From Phyllobacterium lublinensis (lineage in GTDB: Bacteria; Pseudomonadota; Alphaproteobacteria; Rhizobiales; Rhizobiaceae), in the NCBI RefSeq assembly GCF_020164435.1, contig NZ_JAIUDQ010000020.1:22033-86032 (forward strand): a stretch of DNA of 64,000 bases. Direction: 5' to 3'. The first letter of the stretch is position 1; each line of letters begins with the position of its first letter. The translations under genes and the position numbers were made by a program. Below the pieces are notes generated by a model, which was given only the letters and a program-made list of their open reading frames with translations, made no database searches and was not told the origin of the DNA. Shown here in pieces: positions 59,870 through 64,000 of the stretch.

Positions 59870-59889
59870 ACATAAAGATATGTTTATGT
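59870..59889. promoter_or_regulatory. 20-bp palindromic operator of the metF regulator operon
   Basis: ACATAAA and TTTATGT are perfect 7-bp arms around GATATG. It lies 17 bp before the regulator start, where binding would block transcription or initiation. The sequence resembles operators described for ArsR-family SahR regulators of metF/metH/ahcY genes in proteobacteria. It also argues for the start at 59852 and against more upstream ATGs. Confidence 0.62.
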
Positions 59890-60037
59890 GAGAAACGGTG
59901 TTTTGGCAAGTTTTGTTTTTGCCATTGACGACAATTTTTGCCGCGTCTGAAATAGTGGAGTTCCAGCAAAAGCGGGGAGCGGCTTTCCATCCGGAACTGC
60001 GGTAAAACAACTTGAGAATCGCAGTCGAGAGAATCAG

Positions 60038-61250
<1,213 letters not shown>

Positions 61251-61281
61251 ATTCGCCACAGAAAATTTCCTGGCGCAAGCC

Positions 61282-61890
61282 TCAAGACCGATAAATCCAT
61301 TGTTCCGGGACGCGCACATCGACCTTCTCCCCGGTGCGGATGGTGCCCGGCTTCTCAACCCAGGCCACGATACCGCGCAATCGTCGCGACACCCGGACAA
61401 AATCGAGGGCGGTCACCGTATGGTCGGCCGTGCCGGCGTGCTCGGCAACCGAGCGGCCCGACACCTTGCAGGGAGCGTTCTGTCCATCGACACGCAAGGT
61501 CACCCCGCCTTCAAAGAACATCAGCGTACGCGGTGGCAGCATCGAAAGCGATGGCACCCCATCGACGACCATATTGCCGCCGATCCATTCCGCCTTGAGT
61601 TCCGGCAAACCCATGCCAGCTGCAATTTCGTTGAGTTCGTCCGATGCGAGGATGGAGAGTTGACGTTCATTGCGCATTTCGGTGCCGCGCGGATACCATG
61701 GCTCGCGGCCACCCGACATGCGCGTCTGGCCAGCGTGATGATCGCCGACAATCCCTTCAAATGTCAGTTGGAGCGCACTTGCCACTGCCGTAATGAAGTC
61801 CCCACCGCGTGCCTCGAACAGGCCGCCTACGCTGCCGGTGATCTTGCGTGCCGGAATGATCTCGGTCGGGGCTGCGAAGAGGTCGGTCAT
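61282..61890 (-). CDS. MOSC domain-containing protein
   Basis: This 202-residue protein is a stand-alone MOSC beta-barrel of the molybdenum cofactor sulfurase C-terminal type. GIVGDHHAGQTRMSGGREP opens the domain, RNERQLSILASDELNEIA follows, and NAPCKVSGRSV carries the conserved Cys expected to hold sulphur or bind the cofactor. GGAG lies six bases before the ATG at 61890. It ends just upstream of the bluB riboswitch; the two are likely separate transcripts. Substrate unknown. Confidence 0.85.
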   Translation of the reverse strand: MTDLFAAPTEIIPARKITGSVGGLFEARGGDFITAVASALQLTFEGIVGDHHAGQTRMSGGREPWYPRGTEMRNERQLSILASDELNEIAAGMGLPELKAEWIGGNMVVDGVPSLSMLPPRTLMFFEGGVTLRVDGQNAPCKVSGRSVAEHAGTADHTVTALDFVRVSRRLRGIVAWVEKPGTIRTGEKVDVRVPEQWIYRS

Positions 61891-62008
61891 TGGGCGCTCC
61901 ATGAATATCGCCGTACTTTAAGAAAACCGAACGCGAAAACCAGCGAATATGAGTGATGGCTCTTTCAAAATTGGTGATGGGAGGGTGTTTGTCACCCTCC
62001 CCCAAACA

Positions 62009-63658
62009 TCAGCGCGTCAGCGGCTTATATGTCGGCCGCTTTGGATTGACGCTGTCCGGTCCGAGACGGCGAATCTTGTCGTTCTCGTAATCTTCGAAGT
62101 TGCCTTCGAACCATTCCACATGGCTGTCGCCTTCGAATGCCAGGATGTGCGTCGCCAGCCGGTCGAGGAACATGCGATCGTGGCTGATAATGACGGCGCA
62201 GCCCGCGTACTTTTCCAGCGCATCTTCGAGCGCGCCCAAAGTTTCGGTGTCGAGATCGTTGGTCGGTTCGTCGAGCAGGAGAACATTGCCGCCGGACTGC
62301 AACATTTTAGCCAGGTGCACCCGGTTGCGCTGACCGCCGGAGAGGTTGCCGACCTTCTGCTGCTGGTCACTGCCCTTGAAGTTGAACGCCGAGACATAGG
62401 CACGCGAATTCATCTCATGCTTGCCGAGCTTGATGATGTCATTGCCGCCGGAGATTTCCTCCCAGACGTTCTTGTCACCCTTCAAGTGATCGCGGCTCTG
62501 GTCGACATAGCCGAGATGCACGGTATCGCCGACCCGGATCGAACCGGAGTCGGGCTTCTCCTGGCCCGTGATCATCTTGAACAGCGTGGTCTTGCCGGCG
62601 CCGTTCGGGCCGATGATGCCAACGATGCCGCCGGGGGGAAGCTTGAAGGTGAGGTTTTCGATGAGAACCCTGTCACCAAATGATTTGGTGAGGTTTTCCG
62701 CCTCGATCACAACCTGACCAAGCCGTTCTCCGGCCGGAATGATGATCTGCGCATCGCCTGGACGCTGTTCGTTGGCCGCATCGACCAGCGCATCATAGGC
62801 CTTGATACGTGCCTTGGACTTGGCCTGTCGCGCCTTGGGGCTTGACGATATCCATTCGCGTTCGCGCTCCAGCGCCTTCTGGCGGGAGTCTTCCTCACGG
62901 CCTTCCTGCTGCATGCGCTTGGCCTTGGCACCAAGATAAGCGGAGTAATTGCCTTCATAGGGAATGCCACGGCCGCGATCGAGTTCAAGAATCCAGCCAG
63001 TGACATTGTCGAGGAAGTAGCGATCGTGTGTGATGAGAAGCACGGCACCCGGATATTCGCGCAGGTGCTTTTCCAGCCAGGCGGTCGTTTCGGCATCAAG
63101 GTGGTTGGTCGGCTCGTCGAGGAGCAACAGGTCGGGCTGCGACAGCAGCAGGCGGCAGAGCGCAACGCGACGGCGTTCACCACCGGAAAGATTGGTCACC
63201 TCGGCGTCGCCGGGCGGGCAGCGCAAGGCCTCCATCGCCATTTCGACCTGGGATTCCAGATCCCAAAGGTTCTTGTGGTCGATGAGATCCTGCAACTTGG
63301 CGCCTTCTTCAGCGGTCTCGTCGGAGTAGTTCATCATCAATTCGTTGTAGCGGTCGAGGATGGCCTTCTTGTCGGCGACGCCGTCCATGACATTGCCCAT
63401 GACGTCCTTGGTAGGATCAAGAGCGGGCTCCTGCGCCAGATAGCCAACAGTTGCGCCATCGGCGAGCCAGGCCTCGCCGGTGAACTCCTTGTCCATGCCG
63501 GCCATGATCTTCAGGATGGTCGACTTACCGGCGCCGTTCGGGCCAAGAATGCCGATCTTGGCATCCGGATAGAAAGAAAGGTGAATGTTTTCAAGAACCT
63601 TCTTGGTTCCATATGCCTTGTTCAGGCCGGCCATATGATAAATGAATTGGCGTGCCAT
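62009..63658 (-). CDS. ettA: energy-dependent translational throttle protein EttA (ABC-F)
   Basis: This 549-residue ribosome-binding ATPase gates the first peptide bond according to ATP/ADP. It has two ABC domains: Walker [10 protein letters not shown] (about residue 40) and GPNGAGKTT (about 355), signatures [16 protein letters not shown] and [15 protein letters not shown], and Walker [13 protein letters not shown] and [12 protein letters not shown]. The linker with basic [24 protein letters not shown] is the P-site tRNA interaction motif. The [17 protein letters not shown] start at 63658 is chosen by homology. No transmembrane segments. Confidence 0.96.
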   Translation of the reverse strand: MARQFIYHMAGLNKAYGTKKVLENIHLSFYPDAKIGILGPNGAGKSTILKIMAGMDKEFTGEAWLADGATVGYLAQEPALDPTKDVMGNVMDGVADKKAILDRYNELMMNYSDETAEEGAKLQDLIDHKNLWDLESQVEMAMEALRCPPGDAEVTNLSGGERRRVALCRLLLSQPDLLLLDEPTNHLDAETTAWLEKHLREYPGAVLLITHDRYFLDNVTGWILELDRGRGIPYEGNYSAYLGAKAKRMQQEGREEDSRQKALEREREWISSSPKARQAKSKARIKAYDALVDAANEQRPGDAQIIIPAGERLGQVVIEAENLTKSFGDRVLIENLTFKLPPGGIVGIIGPNGAGKTTLFKMITGQEKPDSGSIRVGDTVHLGYVDQSRDHLKGDKNVWEEISGGNDIIKLGKHEMNSRAYVSAFNFKGSDQQQKVGNLSGGQRNRVHLAKMLQSGGNVLLLDEPTNDLDTETLGALEDALEKYAGCAVIISHDRMFLDRLATHILAFEGDSHVEWFEGNFEDYENDKIRRLGPDSVNPKRPTYKPLTR

Positions 63659-63955
63659 AACGCGCGTCACTCCGGTGTTCGGGAATTTAGGGACATAATT
63701 TGCGCCGTATGTAGGCGAAAGGAACCGGCGTGGCAATGCTGGGCCGGTTATTTCGGGTTTCCAATCGTGCTATGGCGCCTCCTTGCCACGCCCGCTTTCG
63801 CGTCTGGCCATTGAATGGTTGGGAAGACGGGCGGTCGTCGAAGCGCGTCTTTTGGGTAGTGATGGTGCGGATCCGAAGACCGCCCGTCCGGCGACTTTTG
63901 ATCGTGCCCGTTCCGCTTGGGGGGCTTCGGCGGATCGCTTGCCCTTGCGGGAAGC
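63659..63955. other. intergenic region upstream of ettA
   Basis: About 297 bp between ettA and the partial gene at the window edge. Two short overlapping open frames on opposite strands have no family resemblance and no good ribosome-binding sites. The ettA promoter should lie here. ACGGGCGG at 63828 and CCGCCCGT at 63881 form a perfect 8-bp inverted repeat, about 53 bp centre to centre, that may be structural. Confidence 0.4.
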
Positions 63956-64000
63956 TCACTGCCAACGCCCCTTAAAGTGCTCGTCCAGCACGCGCCGGTC
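63956..64000 (-). CDS. C-terminal end of an unidentified gene running off the window
   Basis: The minus-strand frame from base 64000 to the TGA at 63956-63958 encodes DRRVLDEHFKGRWQ. The composition is protein-like, but 14 residues are too few to name a family. It would be cotranscribed towards ettA. Confidence 0.4.
   Translation of the reverse strand, partial: DRRVLDEHFKGRWQ

Noticed and set aside
63687..63975. Two short opposing open frames upstream of ettA
   Set aside because: Both lack ribosome-binding sites and recognisable domains, and they overlap each other.

Overview
The window is a chromosomal segment of an alphaproteobacterium of the order Hyphomicrobiales (Rhizobiales). The gene content points to the Phyllobacteriaceae/Brucellaceae side: a complete division and cell wall (dcw) cluster continuing into lpxC-bamD-recN-ligA, the betaine-lipid pair btaAB, a hexapeptide acetyltransferase resembling the phosphonate-linked type, and bluB behind a cobalamin riboswitch. 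Genus is an inference from protein flavour only. Base composition is moderately GC-rich with GC-rich third codon positions, so long antisense open frames are common and have been left out.

Layout. 1-10 kb holds housekeeping genes: the 3' end of uvrD, an amidase with an SH3 domain, CreA, a hexapeptide acetyltransferase, a lipoprotein, a small membrane protein plus SCO1 copper chaperone, prmA, pepP, azlCD, a cupin and a DUF2461 protein. 10-15 kb is ligA, recN and bamD on the minus strand. 15-17.1 kb is a LysR / tautomerase / DUF4865 cassette sitting between bamD and lpxC. 17.1-37.4 kb is one minus-strand run, in transcription order mraZ, rsmH, ftsL, ftsI, murE, murF, mraY, murD, ftsW, murG, murC, murB, ddl, ftsQ, ftsA, ftsZ, lpxC. 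Most junctions overlap or nearly touch. The exceptions are a 244-bp gap before ddl that carries four GANTC sites, and the ftsZ terminator. 37.8-38.3 kb is the RNase P RNA gene.

38.4-41.4 kb carries more envelope genes (lytic transglycosylase, AmpD-like amidase, DjlA-like co-chaperone, lipoprotein). 41.6-49 kb is accessory: a fused 5-oxoprolinase/hydantoinase, a GNAT pseudogene broken by two frameshifts, and a MarR / MFS / HlyD efflux operon. 49.2-52.2 kb holds btaA-btaB (betaine lipid synthesis) and, convergent to them, a class-3-lipase-like protein whose nucleophile position is Gly instead of Ser. 52.4-57.4 kb has DUF2277, a GH25 lysozyme lipoprotein, an MltB-type transglycosylase, a lysine/ornithine decarboxylase and a DMT exporter. 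57.7-64 kb has a 28-residue membrane peptide, metF with its ArsR-methyltransferase regulator, DUF2293, riboswitch-controlled bluB, a MOSC protein and ettA.

Much of the window builds or trims the envelope: peptidoglycan precursors and septum (dcw), lipid A (lpxC), outer membrane assembly (bamD), at least five muralytic enzymes and a phosphorus-free membrane lipid pathway. I saw no tRNA, rRNA, CRISPR array, insertion sequence or prophage. I did not find a clearly new multi-gene defence or mobile system. The most unusual items are the degenerate lipase beside btaAB, the cassette interrupting lpxC-bamD, two very small membrane proteins, a 46-residue gene whose stop codon shares a hairpin with the prmA stop, and several well-formed operator palindromes.
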